Assembly (NCBI GenBank): GCA_037957365.1
Contig: JARHVA010000398.1
Location: 3,088,001-3,152,000 of the forward strand
Direction: 5' to 3'
From: Torreya grandis
Lineage: Eukaryota > Streptophyta > Pinopsida > Cupressales > Taxaceae
DNA length: 64,000 bases
This document shows, in pieces, positions 22,585 through 33,879 of the stretch. The translations under genes and the position numbers were made by a program. The notes beneath the pieces are model-generated. The model was not told where the DNA came from. It was given only the letters and a program-made list of their open reading frames with translations, and searched no databases. Position 1 is the stretch's first letter; every line of letters begins with the position of its first letter.

Positions 22585-23502
22585 TGTTAGGTTATGGAGC
22601 TAAAAGCTTCACTGATGCAAACAAAGGAGGTTGCTGAGTTACAAAGCAATTGATGTCAGTCAGGCCAACCAACATTCAGTCATATTCAGTGTGCAGAGCA
22701 ACTGACATCGGTTAGGGGTCAGCCGACATCGGTCAGATAGAAATCGACATCGATAACCTATGTGTGCGTGCATTTGCATGCGCTTCCAGAACTGGTCTAA
22801 TTTTAGACATACAGTCAATTGTGCATGTAAAAGATTAATTTTAGTCTTGAGTCTATGTTTCTAATTATTGTAATTAGGAAGTCTAATTATTTTTTTATGG
22901 GATCTATTTAAGAGACCCATGGGGCTGTATTATAAAGTGTAGAATCATAACGAATTACAAAGGCAATGACAAGGGTTCTTCCAGGTGTGTAAGATCTAGG
23001 TTTGCAGGTGTGCAAGACTAGGTTGATCTACAGGTGTGCAAGATCAGGTGAGATCTACATGGTAAGTAAGGTTAGGTGATCTGCAAGTGTGTGTGTGTGT
23101 GCAAGGTCAAAGGAGATCTGTGGGGTAGCAAGGTCAAAGGAGATCTGCAACACAACAAGGAGCAAGATTAGGGAGATATACTTGGATTACTTTGAGTACT
23201 TGGTGTACTGGCAGTATTGTTAATGACTGGTGGAAACAACAACTCTGTGTTTGAGTTGATTGTGGTTGTAATTGAGAGAGAGAACTCTTGAGGGAGAATT
23301 ACTAGTACACCCAAGAGGTGTGGGAAGAGTGTGATTTCTTCATTGTATTTCCTTTTGGAAGAGTTTTAATACAAGATTGTATTGTCTCTCATATTCTGTG
23401 TTATTTCTGAATCCTAGTTACATATTACTTCTGGTTTAATTTCGTGTTTAGTTGCTTATACAAGGTAATCAAGTGTACTCTTAAGGAGTAGGGATCCTGA
23501 CA
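22585..23502 (+). repeat. copia 3' LTR (918 bp)
   Basis: It has the same termini as the left LTR. It includes degenerate palindromes at about 22646-22756 and a segment at 23044-23170 with GGAGATCTG repeats and a (GT)7 run that the left LTR lacks. The mini-copia LTRs hold a related segment, so the left LTR probably lost it by deletion. The end CCTGACA abuts TGGGA. Confidence 0.95.
23085..23101. repeat. GT microsatellite
   Basis: A short (GT)n run lies inside the extra segment of the copia 3' LTR. Confidence 0.8.
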
Positions 23503-23750
23503 TGGGATAAATTTTTGGTGGATCATCTCTTTAGCATAATTTTCTATTTTATGCAAACTCTTGACTCTTTTCATGAACAAGCATTAGATTAGGTGATAGA
23601 CACTTAGAGAAAAATTCAAGGAGTTGGCCCTTTTCAATCCTAGAGACTCATCTCTCTTACAAGTTCCCATAAACTTTAAGGATGATTCAATATTACATTA
23701 AATTGAAGGAGATTCATAGAGCATCCTAGGGTTGATATTTGATGATAATA
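23503..23750 (+). repeat. gypsy 5' LTR, right part (with TGGGA duplication at its start)
   Basis: After the copia element the gypsy LTR resumes at TGGGATAAATTT and is collinear with 32510-32748 (GGATCATCTCTTTAGCATAA and onward). The first five bases are the right copy of the target duplication. The match ends at GATGATAATA, which marks the LTR end. Confidence 0.93.
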
Positions 23751-23751
23751 G

Positions 23752-23774
23752 TTTCGGCACAGTCGGTGGGACAA
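23752..23774 (+). other. gypsy primer binding site candidate
   Basis: TTTCGGCACAGTCGGTGGGA begins one base after the LTR. It has the shape of the TTTGGCGCCG..GGGGA primer sites of plant non-chromovirus gypsy elements, with changes that fit CpG decay. The tRNA is not assigned. Confidence 0.55.
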
Positions 23775-23914
23775 CTGGTCCTAATTGTTTACATGTCAAG
23801 GTGAATGCTGGTCTTGACAAGCCTAAAGTTGAAAAAATGTTTCTAATCCAGCATTTGGTGACTCCAAAAGGTGAGAATCTCTAGTTTTAGATTAGGTTTT
23901 CCATAATATACTTC

Positions 23915-24840
23915 ATGGTCCTCACTAGATCATCTTCTACTAGGTTTTTCAATCAAGTCCCTCAACCTAAAATTCCTCTTGAAGAACAACACCTTGAACC
24001 ATTCCTAACCTTTAATGATCTTGAACAAGATGGTTTTGAAGAGGAAGAAGAGGAGGTTGAAGAAATAGTAGATCAAGAGGAAGAAAAAATGGATAGAAGA
24101 CATCCGTTTGCAGTCTTCAACACCCAAAATCTAATTAACCATCCTGCGTATGATCCTATTCCTCCTAATGCTACCAAAAGTCTGCCCAATTTTATTGGAG
24201 GGGGTCTTGTTACACCATTTGAGCATATTAGGGACATTTAAAACTTTTACAATTTCCATAATATCACCATAGCTAACATAGCTATAAGACTACTTGTCAT
24301 ATCTCTAAAAGGGAAGGCACTTGATTGGTATAGGACAGTAGAAGGTGGTTATATTACTAATTGGGATGGATTTGGAGAGTTGTTTGTAAATAGGTTAAAA
24401 AATAAGAGTGACCATACTTCACTAATTTACCAGTTGAACGTGATGAAGAGAGGTCCTAATGAATCCATGGGAGATTTCAATGAGAGATTTCAAAGAACAT
24501 GGCATAGGCTACCACCCATTATGAGGCCTTCTCCAAGGTTTGTATTCCCCACCTATCTTAAGGCTATTAGCACTGATGTAGTGGTAATTTTACAATAAAT
24601 GGGAGGATTTACTTTACCCAAGGCATATGAGATAGCCATAAAGCTGAAAATAGTTTGATACAAGCTAGGAAATTACCTCCAAGAGTCTTCATGCCCTTCT
24701 TATCCCATAATTTAGTTGAAGCCCCAAGCATAACACAAGTTCCCAATACCAATGTCAAACCTAAAACCACTCCCAAGAAGGTGGTTGATGCTATAGATAA
24801 GGATGAGATGATTCGGTCTTTGCAAACCCAACTCAAGTAA
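23915..24840 (+). pseudogene. gypsy gag remnant
   Basis: The frame opens with MVLTRSSSTRFF, a typical start for this group, followed by an acidic Glu-rich run. The capsid domain follows across an in-frame TAA at 24239: LKGKALDWYRTVEGG, then WDGFGELFVNRL and ESMGDFNERFQRTWHRLP, the W-F-F pattern of the Retrotrans_gag domain. A stop at 24596 and a frameshift near 24645 break the end. From 24841 to about 25670 a degraded Ser/Asn-rich linker leads to the protease; no clear zinc knuckle was found. Gag would form the virus-like particle. Confidence 0.85.
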
Positions 24841-25674
24841 GCATAAATGTATGCAAGTGCTCTACCCAATCCTCAATATTATCCTTAGTAAGGGTAAATA
24901 CCTCCACCCCAATACACTAACCAAGGAAGAGGACAAGGTCAACAAGGTTTTGATAGGTAGCCCAATGCCTATAATCCTAATTCCATTCCATCCACAAAGG
25001 CCGTTGTTCTGGTCCACACCAATCTAGTTTAAGGAGAGGAACATTTCGATCATTGGAGGAAATCTCTAGGTCAATTTATGCATAATGGTGGAGAAGGTAA
25101 TCAAGCTTTGGTAGCTCAAGGATCAACTCCTTATGTTACATCAGAGGAAGTGAATCTCATGCAAAGAGATGTTTAAGAAGAAGGTAGCAACCAAAGTACT
25201 AGTTTTATGAACTTCCAAGTAGAATATGATTATGTGTTGAATCAAAATACATCAATTATAGCTAACACACTAGATAAAAAGAGGGATTTAGGAGATAATT
25301 TAGCAACACAAGTGATTCCAAGTAGTGCCTCTTCAAGGTCATAAAGTGCAAGTACCAATGTAATAGATCCTACTAGTCACATTACTCCTCAAAGTCAGAA
25401 TGTGAGCAAGGCTTCCAAACCTCCAATACAAGAAGTTTAAGATCCCTCATTGCCTTCAAGAATGCAAGACAATGTGAACATTTCTTCTCTAAATATTCTT
25501 GATTCTTTAAAGAACACCAAGATAAGCATTTCTCTTTGGGAAGTATTGCATATGCCTAGCCAAAATAAGAATAACTCTCAAGCATTCATGTAGCCCCTCA
25601 AGTTCCAAGACACAATGGTGTAGCCCTTACCAACACACCTAATTATGTCCTAGAACCATCCACCAAATCTAAAA

Positions 25675-26110
25675 AGCCTCCACCTTTCTACTTCATACTA
25701 ATTGTGGGAGACAAATTGGTTCACAACTACATTGTGGATAGTGGGGCCAGTACCATGTTTATGCCTAAAGTGGTTGCTGATAAATTGGGACTAAAATATG
25801 AGCCTCATAACAAGGGTGTGTTGTAGCTCAATGGAACTCTAGCCAAGATGGTGGGGCTGGTTAAAGGTTTGAAAGTTTCTTGCATGATTGTCCAAGTTTT
25901 TCCATCCTACAAGACATTATAGTGGTTGATCTTTCAGCTCATTTTGCTATTTGTTTGTCAAGAGACTTCATGGCTAAGATCAGAGGGTACGTTGCAGCTG
26001 ATTGGTATTTTATAGCCTTTATAATAATATATGGAGATAAAGTAACTATAAGAACATATCCCTTGGCAAGGTTCCACATTGAACCATATGTGGAATCAAA
26101 TTCAAATTAG
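25675..26110 (+). pseudogene. gypsy aspartic protease remnant
   Basis: The active-site box is intact, IVDSGASTMFMP, with the Asp codon at 25737-25739. The following residues (DKLGLKYEPHNKG, GTLAKMVGLVKGLKVS) match the usual flap region spacing. A frameshift near 25875 moves the end of the domain into the frame 25880-26110 (SRDFMAKIRGYVAADW). In-frame stops occur at about 25824 and 26108. The protease would cleave the gag-pol polyprotein. Confidence 0.88.
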
Positions 26111-26116
26111 AATTGT

Positions 26117-26797
26117 ATGATTAGTGGGCAAGAAGAGTGTGCCATTAGTGGTGAAACATCCTTTCCCCTTGAAGGTATTTTTGACCTCTTTCTTGATGAG
26201 TATGTTACTAAAACCTATGAGAATGATCCCCATGCATTCATAGAAGAAACTAACTTAGGGGTATATTATATGCATGAGAAGAACATCCCTATACCATCAC
26301 TCACTAATGAGGATCATGAACTTGAAGGGATATGGGAAATGTTTTTTGATGGATCTAGAAGCAAGGTAGGGGTAGGAGTTGGTGTCATTTTGGTTTATCC
26401 CTCAAAGAACCAATATTACTCTTCATATAGATTCCATTTTAGTTATACTTACAATGCAACATAATGTGAAGGCTTGGTTCATGGCCTCCAATGGGCTAAG
26501 GGAATTAAGAATTTGAAGGTATATGGAGACAATAAATTGATTATACATCAAATAAGAAACCATGCTACAACCAAGAACCCTTTGTTTAAGTCATACAAGC
26601 ATATGGTGTGGGATCTAATTAAAGACTTTGACGCTTTCAATATCCAACCTATACCAAAAGACTCAAATAAACATGCTGACAGGTTGGCTGTGATAGGAGC
26701 ACACTTTGATATAGTTGCTATTGTAAGCAAAGAGAAGGACCAACCTCACATCAAGGTCATTTTGAGACCTTCCAGTCTAGATAATGAAGTGTCTTGA
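26117..26797 (+). pseudogene. archaeal-type RNase H domain upstream of RT
   Basis: About 70 residues of unassigned linker precede a clear RNase H: MFFDGSRSKVGVGVGVILV (first catalytic Asp), then a stop at 26462 where the catalytic Glu is expected (NAT-stop-CEGLVHGLQWA), VYGDNKLIIHQIRN (second Asp) and NKHADRLAV (last Asp). The DGS and HAD boxes fit the archaeal/plant type rather than the gypsy type, which occurs again after RT. Placement before RT differs from the better-known Tat/Ogre order. After the domain ILRPSSLDNEV links towards RT. Confidence 0.88.
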
Positions 26798-26989
26798 CAA
26801 GTGTTTGAGAGTGATAAACACATTGTACACTTGATTCAAAATGAAATAGAATTTTCTTCAAAGAATCAAAAGAAACTTCACAATCAATACAAATAATAAG
26901 TTATCTAGCTAAAGACAAACAAGATACCAAAGGGGCTGGTTACTTTGGAGAGTGTATTCAATTAAGATGATCAAAAAAGGAAGGAGAGG

Positions 26990-27760
26990 GTAAACATGTC
27001 TACAAAGGAAGAGAAATACGGAAGGATCTTGATATTTAAGGATAAACTTCTAAAAATTGGTAAAATATGTTCTCTTTCCGAAAGGCAAGCTTTCATTGAA
27101 TTGTGTAAAGAATTTCATGATATATTTGCTTAGGAATACAAGGATTTGAAAGGGTTTAATCCAAGTATATCTCATCACACCATTAAGTTAGGAACTAGAG
27201 CTAAACTAGTTAGGCAAAAGAAAAGGCCTATCAATCCTAAGATAGAGGAAGTAATGAAAAAAGAGCTCATCGAATTGATTGAGTTTAGGATTATTTTTCC
27301 TATCAAACACTCAACCTGGGTAGCTAACCTTGTACTTATTTGAAAGAAGAGTGGATATATTAGACTTTGTGTGGACTTTAAGGATCTGAATAGAGTTTCA
27401 CTCAAAGACTATTATCCACTACCTTCCATGAAGTAGATTTTGCAAGTGGTTTTAGGTTTTCAATGCTTTTCACTAGTTGATGGCTATTCAAGCTATAACC
27501 AAATATTGGTGAATGAGGAAGATCAATTCAAGACAAAATTCACCACAAAATGGGGAACATTTGCATATATAAAGATGCCTTTTGGTTTATCTAATGCTGG
27601 TGCTACCTTCCAAAGAGTAATGGACATGGCCTTTAAAGGTTTGATCAATGAGTTTTTGCTTGTAAACCTTGATGATATAACTATTTTTTCTAAGGATGCT
27701 AATGACCACATGAAACATCTAAGGTAAGTCTTTGAGAAGTGTAAAGAGTTTGGAGTTTCT
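26990..27760 (+). pseudogene. gypsy reverse transcriptase remnant
   Basis: The frame reads HTIKLGTRAKLVRQKKRPIN, ELIELIEFRIIFPIKHSTWV, RLCVDFKDLNRVSLKDYYPL, FSLVDGYSSYNQI (first catalytic Asp), MPFGLSNAGATFQRVMD, and the catalytic box at 27665-27676, which reads NLDD instead of the usual YLDD/YVDD. Stops at about 27134, 27341, 27435 and 27725 interrupt it. It matches the full length of a gypsy RT apart from stops. Confidence 0.92.
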
Positions 27761-27779
27761 CTTAATCAAAAAAATGTAT

Positions 27780-28500
27780 CTTTGCTATTCATGAAGGCAA
27801 GTTATTGGGTCACATTATGTCAAAAGAAGGCTTGTTTATTGATCCTAAAAGGATTGAAGCCATTCTAGGCTTGTCTTTGCCTCTACACAAGAAATTTTTG
27901 CAAAGTTTCTTAGGCAATATCAACTTTTTAAGAAGGTTTATTGCAAGATTTTCTACTTTGGTGAAGCCTATTACAACCATGCTCAAGAAGAACCAAGCTT
28001 TTGCTTAGACAAAGGAAGGTAAGAATAGTTTTGAGGTAATTAAACAAGAAATTGCCCAATCTCCTAATCTCTTGAACCTAAACTTTTCCAAGGATTTCAT
28101 ACTCTATACTTTTTCTATCCTTGACACATTCTCATCTATGCTTATGCAAAAGAATGATGAGGAAATTGAACAACCCATTGCATTCTTTAGTCAAGGATTG
28201 GAAGATTATGAGGTCAAGTGCATGTTTGTTGAGAAGTAGGCTCTAGCTGTGATAAGAGGTTTAAAAAAGTTTAGGCACATGGTTTTGAATAATAAGATGC
28301 ATGTCATGGTCTCTCATCCTAGCACCAAAGAGTTCCTCTTAAACAAAAACCTCAATGAGAAGAGAGTTGGGTGGATCACAAAGGTAATGGAATATGATGT
28401 TGACATCAAGGTAACAAACTTGTTAAGAGGAAAGGGGCTATGTGAATATCTAGCTTCAGATCTTCAAGGGCCAAGGGAAGAAGTCTTGGTTAATCAAGCT
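27780..28500 (+). pseudogene. gypsy RNase H remnant
   Basis: A frameshift near 27740-27800 separates it from RT. It reads GHIMSKEGLFIDPKRIEAI, LQSFLGNINFLRRFIARFS, then LLNLNFSKDFILYTFSILDT and PIAFFSQGLEDYEVKC, the usual RT thumb and gypsy RNase H. Stops lie at about 28006 and 28237. The usual DASD-type start box is altered (LYTFSI in place of an Asp-containing motif), so activity would be lost here as well. Confidence 0.88.
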
Positions 28501-28587
28501 CATCCCCAACCAGCTGGTCACATACAAATTCAAAGTTGGACATAAGACATCATTAGTTTCCTCCAAAATGGTGATTGTCCTAATGGT

Positions 28588-29830
28588 TTGAACAAGTCAC
28601 AAATAAGGTATTTTAGATTACAAACCATTCCTTATTGCCTTGTATATGGTATTCTCTTTCAAAAGGATGTGAATTGTGTGCTACTAAGGTGTGTTGACAA
28701 TGATCAATTTGGCATCTTGCTAGAAAAGTTTCATAATGGTGTAGATGGAGGTCATTTCTCCCCAAATACAACAATTGCAAAGATAATGAGGGCTAGGTAT
28801 TATTTGCCTAGCCTTTTCAAGGATTACTACTCTTGGGTTAGGAGGCGTCCTCAATGTGCCTTCTTTGTAGGCAAATAGAAACTTGCAACCCTTCTATTAA
28901 ATCTTGTCCAGGTAGACCAACCCTTCATGCAATAGGGCCTTAATTTCATTGGTGTGATTAGCCCTCCATCAAGTGCTGGACATAAATGGATATTGACTAC
29001 TATTGACTACTTCACAAGGTGGGTAGAAGCTACTGCATTGAAGAAGGCAAATGAAAATGTAATCTTGGAGTTTTATGAGAGTATCACAACAAGATTTTGG
29101 GTCCCATATACTATCATTTATGATAATGTATTTACTTTCATTGATTCTAAAACTTTTGAGTTGGTAAATAATAATGGAGTTTACTTGAGTACCTTATCCA
29201 ACTATTACCCTCAAGGTAATAGATTGGCTGAGTCTACTAACAAGAATCTCATCAAGATCATCAAGAGGACATTAGAGAACAATCAAAGATCATGGTACAC
29301 CAAGTTGAAGACAACCTTATGGGCTAACATGATTACTCCTAAGAGATTAATTGGTAACTCTCCTTTTGTGCTTATTTATGGGAGAGAAGCTAGGTTGTCC
29401 ATCTGTCAAGAGCTCCCTACTCTAGAACTTGCACATTAGCTAGAATTGCTTGAAAATACTCCAATGTAATTTAGATTTATAGAATTAATATAACTACAAG
29501 AATCAAGGGATGATGCACATAAGACCATATAACACCACCAAGTACTCATGAAGAAGTCCTTTGACAAAAGAGCATGTATAAGAGTGTTCAAGGAAGGTGA
29601 CTTGGTTCTAAAATGGGATGAGGACAGAGCAAAACTGGGTAGACATACAATGTTTTATGCTTTTTGGAGTGGCCCTTACATCATTAGAAAGTGCAAACAA
29701 AGTAACTCCTTTCAGCTGACCTAGATGAATGGAGAATAATTGCCTATCCTTGTGAATGGGATACATCTAAAGTTATGCTATCAGTCCTTGCAAGTCTATC
29801 TTGTAAATAGTATAATAGATGTGTGTGTTT
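28588..29830 (+). pseudogene. gypsy integrase remnant with GPY-type end
   Basis: The zinc-binding part reads HNGVDGGHFSPNTTIAKIM...RRRPQC, with the first of the two final Cys apparently replaced by Arg. The catalytic core keeps D, D and E: TTIDYFTRWVEAT, IIYDNVFTF and NRLAESTNKNLIKIIKRT. The C-terminal region reads FKEGDLVLKWDEDRAKLGRH and FWSGPYIIRK, the GPY/F module. Four or more stops break the frame. Integrase would insert the cDNA into the host chromosome. Confidence 0.92.
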
Positions 29831-30074
29831 AGTTTAGTTTTAGTTTACTATTATGTTCCCTAAGTGCTTTGTAGCACATATGTTTTCATTCCTTTTATTT
29901 GGTGTGTCTTTGCCCATGTGTGTCTTGTGTAATCTCAATTATCTTGTAGTCAATCTAAGGTCTGTTCATGACGATCTAAGTGCTCATTTGCATGAATCCA
30001 TGCCCAATGGAAGGATTTAGGCAATTGGTCTTAGGAATAGTAGGCATGCCATACCTAGGGATCACCAAGAATAT
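29831..30074 (+). other. gypsy 3' untranslated region
   Basis: The stretch has no coding signal. The bases before the LTR (GGGATCACCAAGAATA) are a poor polypurine tract, so plus-strand priming is uncertain in this copy. Confidence 0.5.
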
Positions 30075-32748
30075 TGGTCAAATTTCACTTCCAAGCTTGC
30101 ATCTTCAAATTTGGCCAAGTACAGTATTTAGAAATTACCTTTGAAAAGAGTATTTCTCATTAAGCCTCAACATAAAATACCAAGTGTTATTTCTTTCAAA
30201 AAGTTTGGTTTTGATCTTTTACTAAGGCTTGTGCATAGTAATCTTTTGGGTCTTTTGTTTTTGACTAAGTGTTATCTTTTGGAAAGTATCAAATTCTTTC
30301 AGACAATTTATCCTAGACAAACTTCCGAAAGGACACTTGCATCTTTTTCAAAGGGTTACTTTTCCTTCTAAATAGTCCAATTCAACTTTTTCGAAGGGTT
30401 CTTTTACAAAAAAATGGACCAAACAAAATTTTTGAATGGTACTTTGCAACTTTTTAGAAGGGCACTTTTCAAGCAGGATGCCCTTTACAAAAAGTTTGAA
30501 AGGTACATTACAATTTTTTTGAAAGGTACATTTCAAAAGGTCTGAAGGTTATTTTCTTTTCAAACGATCTAGTTCAACTTTTTCGAAGGGACCATTTCAA
30601 TTTTTTTGAAAGTCATTTTCAACTTTTTTAAAGGGTACCTTGCAATTTTTTCAAAGGGGCACTTGCATTTTCAAAAGATCATCTTCAATTTTTTGAAGGC
30701 TACTTTACAACTTTCCTAAAGGATAAGTCTCTGAGTAGTTGCCCTACGTGTACCCTTACAAATTTCCCAAAGGATAAATCTCTGAGCAGTTTCCTTGTGC
30801 ATTTTTCTAAAAGATATATTTTCAAAGTTGAAGGGTACTTTGCAACTTTTTTGAAGGGTACCTTACAAATTTTTTGAAGGGTTCTTTTGCATTAAAATGA
30901 ACCAAACAAAAATTATGAAGGGTACCTTGCAATTGAAATGGTCCTTTTCAAAGTTTTCAAAGGGTATTTTTTAGGCAAGTGTCCTTTCCAGATGGTCGAT
31001 TTCACAAAGTTCAAAGGACCAAACAAAATTTTTGAAGGAATTCTTTCAAAAATATTGTTTGAGGAATTCTTTTGGGAAATTTGTTCACGTCGATAAGAGG
31101 TCAAAGCCCAATTATTTTAGAAATTTTGGCTGATATAAAGGAAACAAAAGGCTTGAGAGATTTATTTGGGAAAATTGTCTATAAGAATTTCCAAGAAAAG
31201 CCCTGAATGATTTTTTTTGGAAAAAAGTGCTGAGACAAAAAGTCTGAAGGAAAAAAGTGTCAAATTCTTGTGGAGAAAGTGATTGAAACAATTTCTCCAA
31301 AGGGTACTTTTCTCGAGGAAGTGTTCTCCATAGTTTTTTTGAAGGGTACCCCTCCATAGTGAAGAGGAACAAACAAAAAGGTTGAAGGAAATGTTTAGTG
31401 TCTAAGGATAGTCGTCGATATTCAAATAAGGATGATAACCCATAAAAAGTTAATTTTAAAACTATAGAAAATAGATGTTGTGATTCAAATAAAGGTGATG
31501 ACTTGTAGAAAGTCAATTTTAAATTATAAAGAATAGCTATTGCAATTCAAACAAAGGTGATGGCTTGTATAAAGTTAATTTTAAACTATGAAAGATAGAT
31601 ATTGCGATTCAAAAAACTTGGCAGGAACATGAGAGTAGACGTAAAGGTAACAAATAGTTGAATCTTGAGCATCTGATGTAGACAAATTAAGCAAAATGGA
31701 TAGGTTGATGGTTTGAGTCATTGCTTCCATGAAATTGACAACTATAGGTGTCTAAAGGATAGCTAGTAGTTAGAAAGAACATTCTCTATTATCATGAGTT
31801 CCATTCCCCTCAACAATGCTATGTGTCAGCTTCTCTATTTTTAGTTTCAAATGCTTATGGATGATCTTCGATAAAAGAAATTTCTTGTGCCACTCTTGAA
31901 GGTTTTATGCCACTTGCCACCATCCTCATGACTTGTTTTGGACAAGTAGAACTCCTGATATGGCATGGTTCACTCCATCCCTCTCTCTCATACATTTGTA
32001 ATTTATCTTCATGTTGATGACACATATCCTTATGCCTCTTTAACTTCTCTTCTCTCCATTTTCCTCAAAGTTTTATAAATTAAGCCATTTTAGCCACTGT
32101 ATGGGGACCACATTTTTGATATGGTGAAGCCCTGCTAAAATGGCATCGCACTCTACTTTTGAATATTGAATACAAGACCAATTCTAAGTTGTGAACTTTT
32201 GTCTGAGTATGTGAGTTATGTATAATGGAACCAAGTTATAGCATCATCTTTATTCTCTTTATCCTTCATGTTTAAAAAAAGGTTCTAATGTTAATAGGTC
32301 ATGTGAAGTGTGTTAAATTTATTAAATTATCTTTCAAGTATGCAATTATATCTATAGTGTGCAATCTGCCCCTTAGGTCGAGTATCTTGTTGATTGTTTC
32401 AATCATGTTACCTTCACATTGAAACACTATGTTAGTATCTTTCAATGCATGGAATTAGTCTTGGAAAGCATTTTTAATCAATAGAAGTGTGATAGTTGGT
32501 GGGATAAATTCTTTGTGGATCACCTCTTTAGCATAATTTTCTATTTTATGCAAACTCTTGACTCTTTTCATGAACAAGCATTAGATTAGGTGATAAACGC
32601 TTAGAGAAGAATTTAGGGAGCTAGCCCTTTTCAATCCTAGAGACTCATCTCTCTTACAAGTTCCCATAAACTTGAGGGATGATTCAATGTTGCATCAAAT
32701 TGAAGGAGCTTCATAGAGCATCCTAGGGTGCACAATTTGATGACAATA
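30075..32748 (+). repeat. gypsy 3' LTR (2674 bp, uninterrupted)
   Basis: It is collinear with 17175-19512 plus 23508-23750, and shows the empty target site of the nested copia element. It begins TGGTCAAATTTCACTTCC and ends near GATGACAATA at 32748. Confidence 0.93.
30310..31020. repeat. minisatellite in gypsy 3' LTR
   Basis: This is the counterpart of the array at 17400-18080, with the same GAAGGGTACCTTGCAACTTT-like unit. Some units differ or are missing between the two LTRs, for example near 30900 where the right LTR lacks about 50 bp. Confidence 0.82.
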
Positions 32749-33860
32749 ACTACACTATCAAACATCATCCTTACAGTCTAATTTTTTGGTAACACTTCAT
32801 TAAGACCTTTATAATAGAAGTGGTTGTGGAGGGGCTAGAGCCTCTTATGAATTTCCCATTATTTTTTTCTTATTCGATGGATTTTGAGCCTCATGTACTA
32901 TAAGGTATATTAGGGGCCATTTGGAAAAATCATGTAAAAAAATTAGATTAAGACCTTTGGCCATAAATAACTTGTAGTGCGAGGGAAACCAATCTCTCCC
33001 AATATTTCATGATGTAGCACTCAAAGTGAGGATTAGGTGAAACTAATTCATCACCACTACAAGTGAGGTATTCACATGGACTATAATTGTGTTACACACC
33101 AATTCTTCTACTAAAGATAGGGCTTGTTTTTAATTTATGTTATGAATTATTTATTGTCTTAACCTCATTTTATGTGACACACTTTACATGTTAATGAATT
33201 TGAAAAACTCTTAAGTTTAAAAAATTGTAATTTTAGACTCACACAATAAGGTGTTACTCTGCCTAATTTTTTGAGTCATCTTTGATCACTTCTAAACATT
33301 ATGCTACCCATTTGATACAATACTTTGTCCCTATTACACCATTACATTGTTCATTTCAAAAAAATTCTAAATCAGGTTCATTTTAACCAAATATCCATTT
33401 TTCATTCAAATCTTAATCAAATTCAATTTGAACCAATTTTTTTCTCCTAATCCAAAGTCAAATGAAGTCAACTTCTAAAAGTCAAATTTGAACTCAAGTC
33501 AACTCTAAAAGTCAAAATTAAATCAAAATCAAACATTTTCAAGCCTTTAAGATTGAATTTGGTTAAGGGTTGTTCAAGATATCATTCTTGACCTCTCCAC
33601 TATTTCATTACAACTTGTGGAAGACAACTCATATCGAACATCATTCCACTTTGAAATTCTATTTTGATAAGTTTAAAACTTTAACTTTCTACTTTGATCA
33701 CAAAATATTCCAACATATTAAGATATCATTTGACTTCAAAAACATTTTCCAATATAAAAAATCCACTTTGAATTGTTAAAAGCAAGCGTTACACATGTTC
33801 ATATCAAATCAACTCAATTTATCATCTTGATTTAATACAAAGATCATTAGCTCTAAAAAT
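32749..33860. other. AT-rich spacer, no genes seen
   Basis: No coding frame is supported. The interval 33455-33530 holds five to six GTCAA words in about 75 bp (AAGTCAAATGAAGTCAAC and so on), which read as W-box cores on the minus strand. A TATATATATAAG word lies at about 33863. The stretch may contain the 5' LTR of the following Tat element, but no second copy is available for comparison. Confidence 0.4.
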
Positions 33861-33879
33861 GCCTATATATATAAGAAGT

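Larger units (their letters stand above)
19513..23502 (+). mobile_element. Ty1-copia element nested in the gypsy LTR
   Basis: The element runs from TGTTAGG to CCTGACA with LTRs at 19513-20305 and 22585-23502, a tRNA-iMet primer site and a GTGGGAGAT polypurine tract. It is flanked by a perfect TGGGA duplication. The internal region is only 2.28 kb and has lost most of gag, the integrase and half of RT by several deletions, so it cannot be autonomous. Its LTRs, leader and 3' end are clearly related to the mini-copia at 45171-47339. Confidence 0.95.
17175..32748 (+). mobile_element. Ty3-gypsy element with upstream archaeal-type RNase H
   Basis: Two long direct repeats bound the element (17175-23750, interrupted, and 30075-32748). 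Between them lie gag, protease, an RNase H-like domain, RT, a second RNase H and integrase, in that order, all on the plus strand and all broken by stops. The order and the integrase ending in a GPY-type module place it in the non-chromovirus, Tat-related side of plant gypsy elements. A 3990-bp copia element sits inside its 5' LTR. Candidate 5-bp target duplications (ACTCT left, ACTAC right) match imperfectly. Without the insert the element would be about 11.6 kb. Confidence 0.9.
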
